From Bufo bufo (lineage: Eukaryota; Chordata; Amphibia; Anura; Bufonidae), in assembly GCF_905171765.1 (NCBI RefSeq), contig NC_053391.1, positions 690,923,257 to 690,987,256 on the forward strand: a stretch of 64,000 nucleotides of DNA, written 5' to 3'. Position numbers and translations under genes: made by a program. The notes under the pieces are model-generated. The model was given only the letters and a program-made list of their open reading frames with translations, did not search any database and was not told where the DNA came from. Shown piece by piece: positions 46,880-59,110 of this stretch; position 1 is the stretch's first letter; each line of letters opens with the position of its first letter.

Positions 46880-49861
46880 TTTGCCAAAGGAAAGGAATAA
46901 TTATGCACACCTGATATAGAGTGTTGATGTCATTAGACCACACCCCTTCTCATTACAGAGATGCACATCGCCTAATATGCTTAATTGGTAGTAGGCTTTC
47001 GAGCCTATACAGCTTGGAGTAAGACAACATGCATAAAGAGGATGATGTGGTCAAAATACTCATTTGCCTAATAATTCTGCACTCCCTGTACATAGGCAGT
47101 CTGATACTGTTGTTAATGGAGAGGGGAATTCTAAGCAATATTGTCTGATCTTTACATTCCGTAGAATTTGCAAAGTGTTTGTAAGTAGGGAGTAGTCTCT
47201 ATGTGTATGAATTTCCTTTGGGTCAGAGAAGACCAGGGATCTCAAGGGTCTATTTATTTGTTCTTCTTCCATCGTTAACCATTGTTTGGGTAAGAAAACC
47301 ATCACACAATCTATAACCCTACCTAATTGTATGGCATTATATGTTCTCTGTATGGAGGGTAGGTTTATTCCAATTATGTCATAGGGCAGTTGTAAAATCT
47401 TAAAGGCCAGTCTAGGTTTAATATTACCCCATATATATCTTGAGCTTATTTTCCTGAATTGATCAAAGAACTCACGTGGGAGTTTAATAGGTAACGTCTG
47501 TAGGAGATAATTAATCTTAGGTATCACTAGTGAATTAAAAATATTCCCTCTGCCCCACCATGATATGAATGTAGGTGACCAGGATTTTAGTATATCTGGG
47601 ATACTTTTTAGTAGGGGACGGTAGTTGGCATTAAATAGTTGATCTAAGTTGGGGGTGATGTTAATCCCTAAGAATTTTATATCTTCGTCCAAAGGAAAGG
47701 TGCAGTAGTTTGTAATTTGCTTATGACTGTAGACTGTACGTTAATACCCATTGCTTGGGATTTAGTAGGATTTATTTTATAATTAGATATAAAGCTGAAT
47801 GAATCAAAGGCCTGTAAAAGGATGGGAAAAGCTCGTAATGGATTTGTAATCAGCATAAGAAGGTCATCTGCATATGCAGCTTGTTTTATTTCCATCTTTT
47901 TACATTTTAATCCCGATATATCCGGAGATTGGCGTATATATTGGAGTAGTGGTTCTAGTGATAGTATAAAAAGAATTGGTGATAAGGGACAGCCTTGTCT
48001 TGTACCATTTTTTATATGGACTGGAGGTGATAATGTGTCATTAACTCTTATTTGGGCACTAGGTGAAGAATACATTGTGAATATGGTGTCTATAAAGGTT
48101 TCATGGAAGCCAAACCTTGACAGGGTGTTCCGTAAAAATAGCCAGGACACCCTGTCAAAAGCTTTCTCCGCATCCGTACTCAATAGTACAAGTGGGGAGT
48201 TTCTTTTCTTAGCCAGAGATATGGCATTAAAGACTTTAAAGGTGTTGTCTCTCCCTTCCCTATTAGGGACAAAGCCGCACTGGTCTGAATGGATAAGTGA
48301 TTGTAGTAGGGGTTTTATCCTTGAGGCTAATATTTTTGCGAATATTTTAACATCTAAATTTAACAATGAGATGGGACGGTAATTTGAGCACAGGGTAGGA
48401 TCTTTATTAGGTTTATGAATCAGTGAGATATGTGCTGAAAGGGTTTGGGGTAAAAATGTGTTTCCTTTTATGGCGTGATTATAGGAATTCAGTAGATGGG
48501 GCAATAGGGCTTTAGAAAATGTGTTGTAGTACAATAGAGGAAGGCCATCAGGTCCGGGTGCTTTCCCTTTGGCCATATTTTTTATGGATGTCAGTATTTC
48601 TGTTTCTGTGATTGGTTTACACAAATATAGAGCCTGATCAGCTGAGAGAGAAGGAAGTTTGAGCCTTTCCAAAAAGGAAGTTGTGAGTTCCTCTCTTTTC
48701 CTTTTAGCTTCTTCTGTGTCAGAGATATTGATATTGTATAGGTCAGAGTAATATGTGTGAAAAGCCTCAGCAATTCCAACATCATCTGAAGAGACAGAAT
48801 TGTTCTGATGTTTGATGGCCATAATTCTAGATCTCCTTTTCCTCTGCTTCAACATGGCCAACATAAATTTAGTTGGTTTATTGCCATGAGCAAAGAATTT
48901 CTGCCTTAGAGAGAGATAGAATTTAGCCGACTGTACATTAAGTAAATCTCTCAGTTCTTCTCTCAGCTTGATCAGTTCTTTTAGGTGTCTTGTGGACAAA
49001 GATTGTTTATGTATAGCTTCTATTTGCTGTATTTTGCTATTCAGAGACGTCATATGTTCCTAGTTTTGTTTAAATGGGAATTAATAGATATAAAGACCCC
49101 CCTGATGACTGATTTGTGAGATTCCCATAAAGTATGGGGAGAAATGTTTTCCACATTGTTTAAAAGGAAGTATTCTTTCAGGCTGGTCTCAACGCGTTCT
49201 GTGATGATTGATTTGTCAAGGATTGTTTCGTACAGCCTCCAGTGGAATATCCTGGGACGACTGTCCGGGACATTGAAAGACATAAATGCTGGGAAATGGT
49301 CTGAATGAATCATAGAACCGATGTTGACCTCTATACAAAGGTGCAAGAGAGCTGCCGGAAAGAAAATATAATCAATTCTGTAATAAGAATTGTGTGGAGC
49401 TGAATAAAATGTGTAATCCTTTGTATCTGGGTGGAAGGTGCGTCAGATGTCCACTAGAGAGTGTTTATGTATTAGTTTGTTAATAGTGGCCAATGTTTTA
49501 AAAGGCACAGTAGTTTTCCCCATAGAACAGTCAAGAGAGGGTTGAAGTGAGACATTGAAATCTCCTGCTAAGATGATCAGGCCTTCTCTAAATATCTCTA
49601 GTTTGTTCATAACTGTTTCATACCATTGTCTATGGGAAGAATTGGGGGCATAGATACTAGCCAGCGTGTAGAGTTGGGAGTCTATGTGCCCTTTTATAAA
49701 AACAAATCTACCTTTGGGGTCTATTTTGGTTTCTACTAATGAAAAGTTGGTGTGCTTATGGATGCCTATACTGGTACCTAGTTTATTAGCAAATTCAGAT
49801 GTACTGTGAAACCATAAGTTATAGGGAGAATGTGTCAGGTTCGGTGTTTTATGGTGTTTAA

Positions 49862-50311
49862 AGAGGACCTTTCACTATGAACTAACTGTACAGCCATGTA
49901 GAGCGGCGCCCGGGATCTCACTGCACTTACTATTATCCCTGGGCGCCGCTCCGTTCTCCCGCTATGCCCTTTGGTATCTCCGTTCACTAAGTTATGGTAG
50001 GCGGAGTCTGCCCTTGTTCTTCTGTAGTGCTGGCCAATCGCAGCGCAGAGCTCACAGCCTGGGAGAAAATAACCTCCCAGGCTGTGAGCTCTGCGCTGCG
50101 ATTGGCCAGCGCTAGAGCAGAACAACGGCAGACTCCGCCTACCATAACTTAGTGACTGGAATCTCCGCCTACTATAACTTAGTGAGCGGAGATACCGGAG
50201 GGCATAACGGGAGAACGGAGCGGCGCCCGGGGATAATAGTAAGTGCAGTGAGATCCCCGGGCGCCGCTCTACATGTCTGTTCATAGTGTAATAATCGGTG
50301 AAAGGTCCTCT
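49862..50311. mobile_element. 450-bp palindromic MITE, TTAA-flanked
   Basis: TTAA at 49858-49861 and 50312-50315. Ends are AGAGGACCTTTCAC and GTGAAAGGTCCTCT. The arms are long inverted copies (CGGCGCCCGG near the ends, GCTGTGAGCTCTGCGCTGCG near the centre), meeting around 50060. Removal restores the LINE endonuclease frame. No coding capacity. Confidence 0.9.
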
Positions 50312-51117
50312 TTAAAATGCGTTTCCTGTAAAAACACTATCTGCACTTTTTCTTTATGAAAGTGTCTTAAAATTTGGCTTCTTTTTATTGGGGATCTCAG
50401 CCCCCTGACATTGTATGTCACTACCTGTAAATTAGCCATGTAATGAGTAAAGAGTGATGTTTGTGATAGCGACTCTTACCACGTTGTCTGAGTGATAAGG
50501 CATGTTTGGGTTGGCTCGCCTGAATGGAGGTCTCCGAGTGCATATTGAGAAAGGATGTCTAGGAGGAAGAAAAGAACCAAAAACCATTAGCTGGTAATTT
50601 TTAACATTTGGAACTAAACCTGGAACATTTACACAAAATATTCTCAATAGGATGTAACTATAAGGGAGATCTTTTGTCTCCGGGAGAGACCATGGCAGGT
50701 CTGTACACCAGAATGATCTATTCTGATGTAAAAGGAGGAAGAAATAATAATACATATAATGGGTATTGTAATGAAAAAGAAAATAGGTCAGTGAGAAGAA
50801 TACATTGTAAGATATGATAGACTTAAAATCATATTTAAAAGATGAAAAGCATAACGTTATTCAAAAGGAGAGGTTGGGAGTATATTGGGTAGTTGCTCAC
50901 GACCGCGTCTACTCCCTTCATCCACAGCATATTTAAGGATCTATATTGTAAACCTCTATGGAGGTATTGGTGCGTAACTATTGTGGATCAGAGAGGGAGT
51001 CAACACCATCACGAGGGGCGCACCAACAACTAAGAGAAAGAAAGAAAGCAGAGGAAGAGAAGAGTCAAAGCCCTTATAATGACTATAATATCAATTCAAA
51101 GTTAAGAGCAGGACTGT

Positions 51118-52201
51118 TCATCCATCTCCCTCTGATAAGATGCGACGAGGTGTCAATTTGCCTTGTCTTTTCCTCTGCCTTGATGATTTCCCGTTGCTGA
51201 CTGTTTCCCATGGAGTTGGAGGTGTGATCTCTGATGGGATGCCGATGTCAGAAGTTGTTGACCAGTCAGGGACATCTATATCATCAATGTCCATAATTTT
51301 TAGTGCTTCTTGAAGATCTCCATGCGTTTTAATGACCAATCTTCTTTCTTTCCAATGAAACAATAGTCCAAAAGGAAAAAGCCATCTGAAGGCAATACGT
51401 TTGTGCTTGAGATGGTCAGTAAATGGTTTTAGCAATCGTCTTTTTTGCAGTGTGGCGGGGGCCAAATCTTGAAACAGCATTATCTTCACTCCTTGATACT
51501 CTATATTTTCGCATTCTCTCGCTTTCCTCATTACCATCTCTTTTTGAGAATAATTCAGGAACCTGCATATAATGTCCCTAGGCGGTTCATTTGTTTTTCG
51601 TTTTGGTCTTAAAGCCCGATGAGCTCTTTCAAGTATTATTGATTCCAAGTGTTCTTCTCCTAGTAAAGAGGAGCATATTTCTTGCACCACTTTGGGGACC
51701 GCTTCATTGGCTACTGACTCTGGGACGCCTCTAAAGCGTATGTTATTGCGACGTCCTCGGTTCTCTTGGTCCTCTATATGGTCGTAGAGATAATTGATAT
51801 GTTGCTGGAATGAGTGGAGAGCCTCTGAGTTCGTTTTTGTATAGTCGACTAATACTTATTGTGTGGCTTCCAGATTTTCGACTCTATGGCCCACTTGTTG
51901 CATTTCTTTTTTGAGGTCAGCAAGTTCTTCCAATATAGGATTAACAGCCTTAGTGAGAGCCTGTGAAATAAAAGATCTAGAGATGGGAAGTTCAGAAGAA
52001 GTTTCCATTGTGTCTTCAGGGTCACTCTCATAGTCTGCATGTGAATGAGGCGATTTTGAAGCAGCTGGTTTAGTATTAAGTGCGTTAGTATTGGATTTTT
52101 TTCATCATGTAACTATCCAGATCAGATTGATGCATAAGTGAGAGTTGACGTTTTTTAGGTGGATCTGATTTGGAACCAGGGTATCTTCCGATCTTCACCA
52201 T
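51118..52201 (-). pseudogene. LINE ORF1 (RNA-binding chaperone-like), one stop
   Basis: The ATG complement at 52199-52201 opens a basic N-terminus (MVKIGRYPGSKSDPPKK). A coiled-coil-like stretch (LEELADLKKEMQQVG) follows near 51930-51870. An in-frame TAA near 51857 interrupts it. Downstream an open 190-codon segment (51690-51118) has the L1 ORF1p RRM and C-terminal features (ERAHRALRPK, PRDIICRFLNY, MVMRKAREC). Its product would coat LINE RNA as a trimer in known relatives. The stop and likely small frameshifts make it a pseudogene here. Confidence 0.8.
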
Positions 52202-53276
52202 AGGAATGTATTTAAATGGCCCCGCGTGTAGATTATTTTCTTCTCACATAACCTTAATGAAGGTGTTAAATCATGGCATTATATTGACTGTGTAGATAAC
52301 ACTTTCAGAGATAGAGAGACATTGAAATGTATTGAGAGATTCTCAGGTAGGAGAATATCGCCACTTACTGGATATTTCTTGTATATATTCCTCAATATCT
52401 CCAATTACTCTCTATTACTTAGATTGTAAAAAACACATATATTACAGATTCAGTGGTAATGATGATTGATAAGTATATAGAGAGTCTCACAAATCGTTAT
52501 ATTAAAGTCCTCTATACATAGATGAGAGTGTAGTATCGCTGATATTGCAGCGTTTATCAGTGTATAACTAAAATGGCGTCGGCTTCACTCCTCACTTCAC
52601 TTCACTTCAGCCTGACATAGGAGGATGTAGGAACTGAGCAGCAATTTGCTTGGGTCAGTATCTCAAGACCAGCAAGGTAAGCCCTGTGTTACCACTATGG
52701 GAAACTTACTGCGATCCAGAGGTATATCGCTGTAACAACGTCTCTTCAGTCCTATGTATGGCAGTTTATTCCATGATGGCGTCGCCGCTGTACAGAGGTT
52801 TTTTCAGCCGTCCGGTTATATAGTGGCGATTATCTGGCCACGGAGGGACTGACTTTATTATCTGACCTTTGGTTAGTTGTTTGGTCAGCGGTGAGCGGTG
52901 ATTAAACTCGGGCGGCTTATTTCTTCTTCACCGTGTGCCGCGATTTGTTGTATCCCTTCCTCCGATACAGGCTGGGTCTGCTGCACAGCATAACACACTG
53001 CTGATGATAAGGCAGATTCCGAGGTCAGCTATATCGCCCCTCCGAAAAACAGCTTGTGTTCTGCGGCTAAGCGCCAAAATAGGCCGCAACCACCGACCAC
53101 CCCCGATCCTCACAAAAGTAACCTCTTTGGGTTCCTGGTGGTGTACTGGGATCAGATCTACACTTTTTTAGTGCAAACACTCCAGATTTTCCGAAATAAA
53201 TTCAGTTTTCTCTGAACTGACTGCAGAGCTCTTCTATGCTGCTTCCACTCAGCTCTGCAGCTAGCTCCGCCCCCCC
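52202..53276 (-). promoter_or_regulatory. LINE 5' UTR / probable internal promoter region
   Basis: About 1.07 kb between the LINE 5' end and ORF1 on the minus strand. The first bases are G-rich (GGGGGGCGGAGCTAGCTG), a common feature of L1-type promoters. No long ORF or other feature was seen. Promoter activity is inferred from position only. Confidence 0.5.
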
Positions 53277-53668
53277 TGGACACACCTTCTCATTCAAAGA
53301 GTTTTCTTTATTTTCAGGTATGAAAATTGTAGATTCACACTGAAGGCATCAAAACTATGAATTAACACATGTGGAATTATATACATAACAAACAAGTGTG
53401 AAACAACTGAAAATATGTCATATTCTAGGTTCTTCAAAGTAGCCACCTTTTGCTTTGATTACTGCTTTGCACACTCTTGGCATTCTCTTGATGAGCTTCA
53501 AGAGGTAGTCCCCTGAAATGGTTTTCACTTCACAGGTGTGCCCTGTCAGGTTTAATAAGTGGGATTTCTTGCCTTATAAATGGGGTTGGGACCATCAGTT
53601 GCATTGAGGATAAGTCAGGTGGATACACAGCTGATAGTCCTACTGAATAGACTGTTAGAATTTGTATT

Positions 53669-54054
53669 ATGGCAAGAAAAAAGCAGCTAAGTAAAGAAAA
53701 ACGAGTGGCCATCATTACTTTAAGAAATGAAGGTCAGTCAGTCAGCCGAAAAATTGGGAAAACTTTGAAAGTAAGGGGTATTTGACCATGAAGGAGAGTG
53801 ATGGGGTGCTGCGCCAGATGACCTGGCCTCCACAGTCACCGGACCTGAACCCAATCGAGATGCTTTGGGGTGAGCTGGACCGCAGAGTGAAGGCAAAGGG
53901 GACAACAAGTGCTAAGCATCTCTGGGAACTCCTTCAAGACTGTTGGAAGACCATTTCAGGGGACTACCTCTTGAAGCTCATCAAGAGAATGCCAAGAGTG
54001 TGCAAAGCAGTAATCAAAGCAAAAGGTGGCTACTTTGAAGAACCTAGAATATGA
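53669..54054 (+). pseudogene. Tc1-like transposase of element 3 (internally deleted)
   Basis: Start MARKKQLSKEKRVAIITLRN at 53669 gives the N-terminal helix-turn-helix part. Near 53770-53782 it jumps to the C-terminal part (open 53782-54054) with DLNPIEMLWGELDRRVK, which holds the catalytic Glu. The middle, including the first two catalytic Asp residues, is deleted. A different Tc1 family from elements 1 and 2. Confidence 0.85.
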
Positions 54055-54121
54055 CATATTTTCAGTTGTTTCACACTTGTTTGTTATGTATATAATTCCA
54101 CATGTGGTAATTCATAGTTTT

Positions 54122-55650
54122 GAATCTGTATTGTAGTAGATTTTCGTATGAGGGTTTGGGATGTACTCCTAGGCCACCATGTGACCTCATAATATTGTGT
54201 ATAGATAAATATTGATTATTTGCATATGAGATCCTTGTGTACCCATGGACACTCTAGGGGCAAGTGTGTGACAGCCATACTACAATATGGTGGAACGCAC
54301 ACTTGCATCCTATAGTCATTTCCCATTGACATGGGGGTCTGTTACCTACCGGCGTCTTTGGAGGTGTAGAGAGATAGGCCAGGTTGTATGAGTCTCTATG
54401 GGTACACACTAAATTAAATTGGACTGTATTGGGAGGGATGTGACCTGTTTGTGTGAGTGGGGAAGAGTAGATTCCCTAGGGACAGGCCCCTCATTTACTA
54501 AGGTATTTGCAACTTTAACATCGACAATGGCGACTTTTGTAAGGGTTGGACTGAATGGTGGTAGTGCGGGGTTCTTTCCCGCAGTTAGAATTTAGATACT
54601 ATGACATAGTCCGGCGGAGCTACACTGGGGCACTGCTGATTCTACCCCCGAGCCGGAGAGGATCATCCCCTGGACAAACGAGCATCCCCTGGACAACGAG
54701 CATAATACCGGCTGAGTATCCTGATCCCTCCCTATACCACCAACGATCCCTATACCCTTGTTATCCCCCTGCCCTACAAACCGATCATATCATCCTGCCC
54801 TATATAATTTAACCCTTGTTATCCCCCTGAACCATCCCTATACCACCAACGATCATCCTGCCCTATTAACCCTTGGTATTCCCCTGCCCTATACCACAAA
54901 CGATCCCCTGCCATATTCCCTGATTCCCCTGCATTAACCCTTACTCCCACCATACCACCAACGTAACCTAATTCCCCTGTGTTCCCCCAACCTTGTATAA
55001 CCCTCATTTCCCTATATCCAATGCTACCCTGGTTTTACCCCTGTTACTCTACCTGTATACCTCATCCCATCTTCTACCCCTGGTACCCCTTGATACCCCT
55101 TCACGGCTGCCCTGCATACTCCAGCAGCAGCAGTATCTGTATTCCCCGTAGGGATAGTATATTGACAGGATTGGGTGGGCTGCTGTTAACGTGTATGTAA
55201 GTGTTAGGTATAGATAGATTGTGGGGGTGAGTATTATAGTGGGATTGTGTCTAGTGTAGTTAATACCGTATTAGTGTGTTGTTATAGTATATTGTTGTGT
55301 ACTGCTGTAAATATATATATATCTATTCCATTGATATAGATATATAATTATAAGCAGATATCAGACTATTACGTATAGTGTTTTAATAAATACCTTTTAT
55401 TTAATCACCGTTTGTGGTCTCTTATTGTAATAGGCGCTGCAGTAATAGACGTAGGCAGTTCAGAGTAGAGTAAGGTAATCAGTAGTGATTGTTTAATTGG
55501 TATAAATAGGCGGAGGCATCACTAGACGACTCACGCCTATTTATGAATATTAATTAGTGAGATTGGCATAAATATCAATAATTAATATTCCCTGTAACAA
55601 GGGTAATACAGCGCCTCATACCTCTTACATCCAGTGAGGTCTCTTTGATG
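54122..55650. other. Unclassified 1.5 kb, no gene recognised
   Basis: Begins where Tc1 element 3 is truncated. It includes a C-rich stretch of loose direct repeats around ACCACCAACGATCCC and CCCTTGTTATCCCCCTG (54660-55080), a TA-rich tract near 55305-55350, and an AATAAATACC word near 55385 followed by GTTTGTGGTCTC. The last two would suit the end of an LTR, perhaps of the retrovirus cut at 37772, but there is no matching partner in the window. Confidence 0.3.
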
Positions 55651-56100
55651 TAGATGTTCTCTTTCCTCATCTTCTCCTTTCAGACCTTCAGACCAGACCA
55701 CCATTTTTCAGCCATTTCTCATCTCATCTCACAAAATATTAGTTTACTACTTTTCCATCATCCTCCCATCTTCTGGACAAATCATCCTACCACCCCCAAT
55801 ACTGTGCCTGCCGTGCTCCCCAAGACTATACTGCAGAAACAGATAAACCCCCTGATAATATTAGTACCATGCGGATAGTGCCCTTCAATAATTATTGGCA
55901 CACAGTGCCCTAAAATTACTGCGGCAAGCAAATAGTGCACCTGACACTAATAGTGTAAACATAACGTCCCCCAAAAATAATTGTGGTGAGCTGGGACTGT
56001 GCCAAGGTGCCCCCACAGTAATAGTGCTCCCAAAAGTCCCACCAATAGGAATAATTCTCTGCTAGAGCACACATAGTAGTAATAGTGCTCCTACAGTGCC
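55651..56100. other. Unclassified C-rich sequence
   Basis: No ORF, terminal repeat or domain recognised. Repeated TAATAGTGCTCC and GTGCCC words become denser toward the minisatellite that follows, so this is probably its degenerate edge. Confidence 0.3.
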
Positions 56101-57270
56101 CCCAACATGTCCCCACTGTGCCCCAGAAGTAATAATGCTCCCGAAGTGACCATACCAGTTCCCCATAGACCCCCAGTAGTAATAAAGCCCATCATAATGC
56201 CCCCCAGTAGTAATAATTCTCCTTATAATGTGCCAGTGCAAAAATACCCCCGTTTAATGCCCCCAGCTGAGCTAATGTCCCCATCGTGCCCCCCATAATG
56301 TGCCAGTAGCCCTATATAGTGCCCCCAGTAAATGCCCCAATAGTGCTCCTCTCCCCCCTTCTTCCTAGTGCCCTCCATAATGTACCAGTATAAAATGCCC
56401 CATATATATTGTAGTAGATGCCCTCAGTGTCCCCCATAATTTGCAAGTATAAAAAAAACCTTCTTAGTGTCCCCCATAGATGAGCCCATAGTACTCCTCT
56501 CTCCACTCTCTCCACTTCCCCATAGTACCCACCATAATGTGCCCCAGTATAAAATTCCCCTATACAGAGCCCCCAATATAAAATACCTCTTCTTTGTGGC
56601 CTCAGTAGAAGCCACCATAGTGTTCCTCTCCCCCCCATTCCCCATATAAAATACCCCTTCTTTGTGGCCTCAGTAGATGCCCCTAATAATGTGCCAGTAA
56701 GAAGTGCCCCCATAGATGCCCCCATAGTGCCACCCAATAATGTGCCAGTAAAAAGTGCCACCAATAATGTTCCCGTAAGAAGTGCCCCCATAGATGCCCC
56801 CACAGTGCCCCCCAATAATGTGCCAGTAAGATGTGCCCCCATAGATGCCCCCCCAATAATGTGCCAGTAACAAGTTCCCCCATAGATGCCCCCCAATCAT
56901 GTGCCATCAACAAGTTCCCCCATAGATGCCCCCAATCATGTGCCAGTAACAAGTACCCCCATAGATGCCCCCCAAACATGTGCCAGTAATAAGTACCCCC
57001 ATAGATTCCCCCCAATCATGTGCCAGTAACAAGTACCCCCATAGATGCCCCCAATCATGTGCCAATAATAAGTGCCCCATAGATGCCCCCCAATCATGTG
57101 CCAGTAACAAGTGCCCCCATAGTTTCCCCCCCAATCATGTGCCAGTAACAAGTGCCCCCATAGATGCCCCCCAATCATGTGCAAGTAACAGGAGCCCCCA
57201 TAGATGCCGCCCAATCATGTGCCAGTAACAAGTGCCCCGATAGATGCCTCCTAATCATGTGCCAGTAAGT
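56101..57270. repeat. C-rich minisatellite (about 40-bp units)
   Basis: From about 56690 to 57265 units of roughly 39-41 bp repeat the pattern CCCATAGATGCCCCC and AATCATGTGCCAGTAACAAG. The part before 56690 has looser, longer-period versions. The minus strand is open in several frames only because of this composition (Trp/His/Gly-rich shadows). Confidence 0.85.
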
Positions 57271-57760
57271 AGTACCTTATAAAAAAATAAACATTTATAC
57301 TTACCTCCATCAGGCTGGCAGCGATGCAATGCAGGCCTCTTCCAGCCTGTGTCCCGGGCTGTACGGCTCAGGCGGCGCGATATCCCGCAGCCTGCACCGT
57401 CCTCTGATAGGCTGCAGGCACTAGGCCTGCACCCTATCAGTGGAATGGGGAAGGGAGACGCCTCTCCCTCCCCTGCCCTGTCGCAGAACATCTATCTATA
57501 TCGCTGTCCTGAGGACGGCGATACAGATGACTATGGAGATGAGCACTTCCACAATGTAAGCGCTCATCTCCCTGTGCCCTGCCGCCGCCCCCCACTTGTA
57601 ACCAGGGCCGCGCCCCCTGGAATTTTGCTCCCGGGTCAACGCCCCCCACCACACTACGCCACTGGCCAGCGGGGCTCAAGAGGCAGCTGCCTTGGGCCCC
57701 CCAGGAGCAACTGGGCCGGGAGCAGCTGCCCCATTTTCCCTGCGTTAAAGACGGACCTGA
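57271..57760. repeat. Interspersed repeat with a 236-bp segment shared with 60208-60447
   Basis: 57376-57611 recurs almost unchanged at 60208-60447, from GCGATATCCCGCAGCCTGCA to ACCAGGGCCGCGCC. After it the two places diverge. The stretch 57650-57735 (AGGCAGCTGCCTTGGGCCCC) looks like the end of another DNA element. No coding function supported. Confidence 0.7.
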
Positions 57761-58660
57761 GTGGTATTATCATTTATGCACTCTGCTACTGTCTTTAATG
57801 GTCTAACATCAATGTCATTTGTGTACTTATTCCAGGTCTTTTGTCACTGTGCATTCCTATTATTGCTATGAAACTGTTATCTTCATGTAATGTGCCTGGT
57901 TGTCCAGCAGGTGGCAGTGGATATGGCAGCAAAATCTTTAGGCAGAATTAAACTTTCCATTCCATTCCCCCTCTTTTGGGCAGAAGTGGGCTAGTCCTGC
58001 TTCCTACCAGAAGGAGAGGTTGCAGTTCTAGTTTATTCCAGTTTAGACTCAATAGTGGAGCTGAGAAGACATGAAAGATGTAGCAGCTGTTCTCCAGCTG
58101 CAGCAGGAGTCTCTCCAAAGGGAAGTAGCTCATAGAGCACCACGACTTCTTGCTAATTTACTTACTGAGTGACAGGAGGGGGACAACAGCCAAAGGCACC
58201 CCAATCCAGGGATACCAGAACCGATCAAATGTCCAGTAACCGGACCCAAGCCAAGTTTAGCACAGCAGAGAGAAAGAAAGCACAGTTATTAAGCAAGCCT
58301 GTCAGCCCAGCAGAGAAAGAGAGAAAGCAGGGTTATCAAGTTTGCCTGCCAGTTTATGCCAAAGCCTGCTGGAACCAAGAGAAAGCCTGAATATTGTCTG
58401 GATGCAAGTTTACTCAACTAAAGCTGTTGAACTTTATAAGAGTCTGGACTTGACTTATTCTCCACCATTACTCATCCCCTTTATTGCTTCGGAGCCTAAC
58501 GCTGTGGAGCGACGGTATCCTGGTAAGAGAACTGTGACACACACAGGGACTATTAAGGGCCGCAGCACACCACTAGGCATTCCCATAGACCTGGGACATG
58601 ATCGGCTCTAGGAACACATGTAGCCATACACTTCTTTCAACACATGTAGCCATATATTTT
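57761..58660. other. Unclassified 0.9 kb, no gene recognised
   Basis: Ordinary base composition, a purine-rich tract near 58260-58330, and a near-duplicated ACACATGTAGCCATA at about 58614 and 58640. No domain-bearing ORF. A solitary LTR is possible but no ends could be matched. Confidence 0.25.
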
Positions 58661-58789
58661 ATTTAGATAAAAAGAAAAGAAAAGCATGGCAAAATTTTCG
58701 CAAAATACATATGGGAAACACAAATCACAGGGACATAATAAAGCCCATACACACATATACCCAACCAATAGATACAGACAGATACATAA

Positions 58790-59110
58790 AAATCAGACAT
58801 AGATACATGCTGGGTGGGAGCTAGAGGCAGGAGCTTAGTTGTGAAGATGGAAGATTTCTGGAGGCAATGTGGTTGATGGAAGGGATGTGGTCGATGGAGC
58901 AGATGTGTTGGTAAAGGCAGGTGTTTGGGGAAAGAAGGTAGTTGGTGGATAGTTACTGGAGGCAGGGTTGCTGCTGGAGAATTGATGGTTGATGGAGGCA
59001 GGTGGTTGGTTGCTGTGAAGTGGTTAGTGGAGGCAAGTGGTAGTTGGAAGTGGATGGAGGTTACAGGTAGTGTGGTTGAGAAAGGTCTGGTGGTTGCTGT
59101 GGGGAGCTTG
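58790..59110. repeat. G/T-rich degenerate minisatellite (GGTGGTTGGTTG-type)
   Basis: Repeated GGAGGCAGGTGGTTG, GTTGATGGAGG and GTGGTTAGTGGAGG words of irregular spacing, with no fixed period. The ORFs on both strands here are compositional. Confidence 0.55.

Larger units (their letters stand above)
44547..47098 (-). mobile_element. Tc1-like element 2 with intact transposase
   Basis: Inverted ends CAGGGAGTGCAGAATTATTA and TAATAATTCTGCACTCCCTG, with TA duplicated at 44545-44546 and 47099-47100. It lies in LINE ORF2. It carries one transposase ORF and a nested 984-bp TTAA-flanked palindrome near its left end. It is closely related to element 1 and better preserved. Confidence 0.95.
43661..50439 (-). 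pseudogene. LINE ORF2: endonuclease, reverse transcriptase, C-terminal region (broken, with insertions)
   Basis: Starts at the ATG complement at 50437-50439 (MANLQVVTYNVRG), an APE-type endonuclease N-terminus. The VFLQETH motif follows just beyond a 450-bp insertion (49862-50311). The SDH endonuclease motif lies near 49290. The reverse transcriptase is open from 49053 to 47677, with DAEKAFDRV, GTRQGCPLSP and AYADDLL motifs. After a frame change the protein continues to a Tc1 insertion (47098-44547), then resumes with the LTRWYLTPHKL and CWRCN C-terminal motifs near 44050 and ends at 43661. Several stops and frameshifts make it inactive. These motifs are typical of frog L1/Tx1 elements. Confidence 0.9.
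39107..53276 (-). mobile_element. L1/Tx1-like LINE (minus strand) with nested insertions
   Basis: Flanked by a 15-bp direct repeat TGGACACACCTTCTC, as expected of target-primed insertion. The 5' end at 53276 begins GGGGGGCGGAGCTAGCTG on the minus strand. There follow a 1.1-kb 5' UTR, ORF1, ORF2 (endonuclease, reverse transcriptase, C-terminal region), and a 3' UTR with poly-G tracts near 39470-39530. Three later insertions (39558-43480, 44547-47098, 49862-50311) account for about 6.9 kb, leaving a LINE of about 7.2 kb, apparently full length. Confidence 0.88.
39074..54121 (+). mobile_element. Tc1-like element 3, interrupted by a LINE and truncated
   Basis: The left terminal part (39074-39106) carries ACCAAAAGTTTGGACACACC, with TA just before it. 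The remainder continues at 53277 and runs to about 54121, where sequence similarity to the palindromic family end stops (AATTCATAGTTTTGA). The gap is a LINE with a 15-bp target duplication (TGGACACACCTTCTC at 39092-39106 and 53277-53291). The element's own coding part is internally deleted, and its right inverted repeat is absent. Confidence 0.85.

Noticed and set aside
56312..57214. Trp/His/Gly-rich minus-strand ORFs up to 194 codons
   Set aside because: Complement of the C-rich 40-bp minisatellite; overlapping frames give similar peptides.
57349..57798. 149-codon ORF with a twin at 60279-60551
   Set aside because: Part of a shared interspersed repeat; the reading frames diverge at the repeat end and have no domain.
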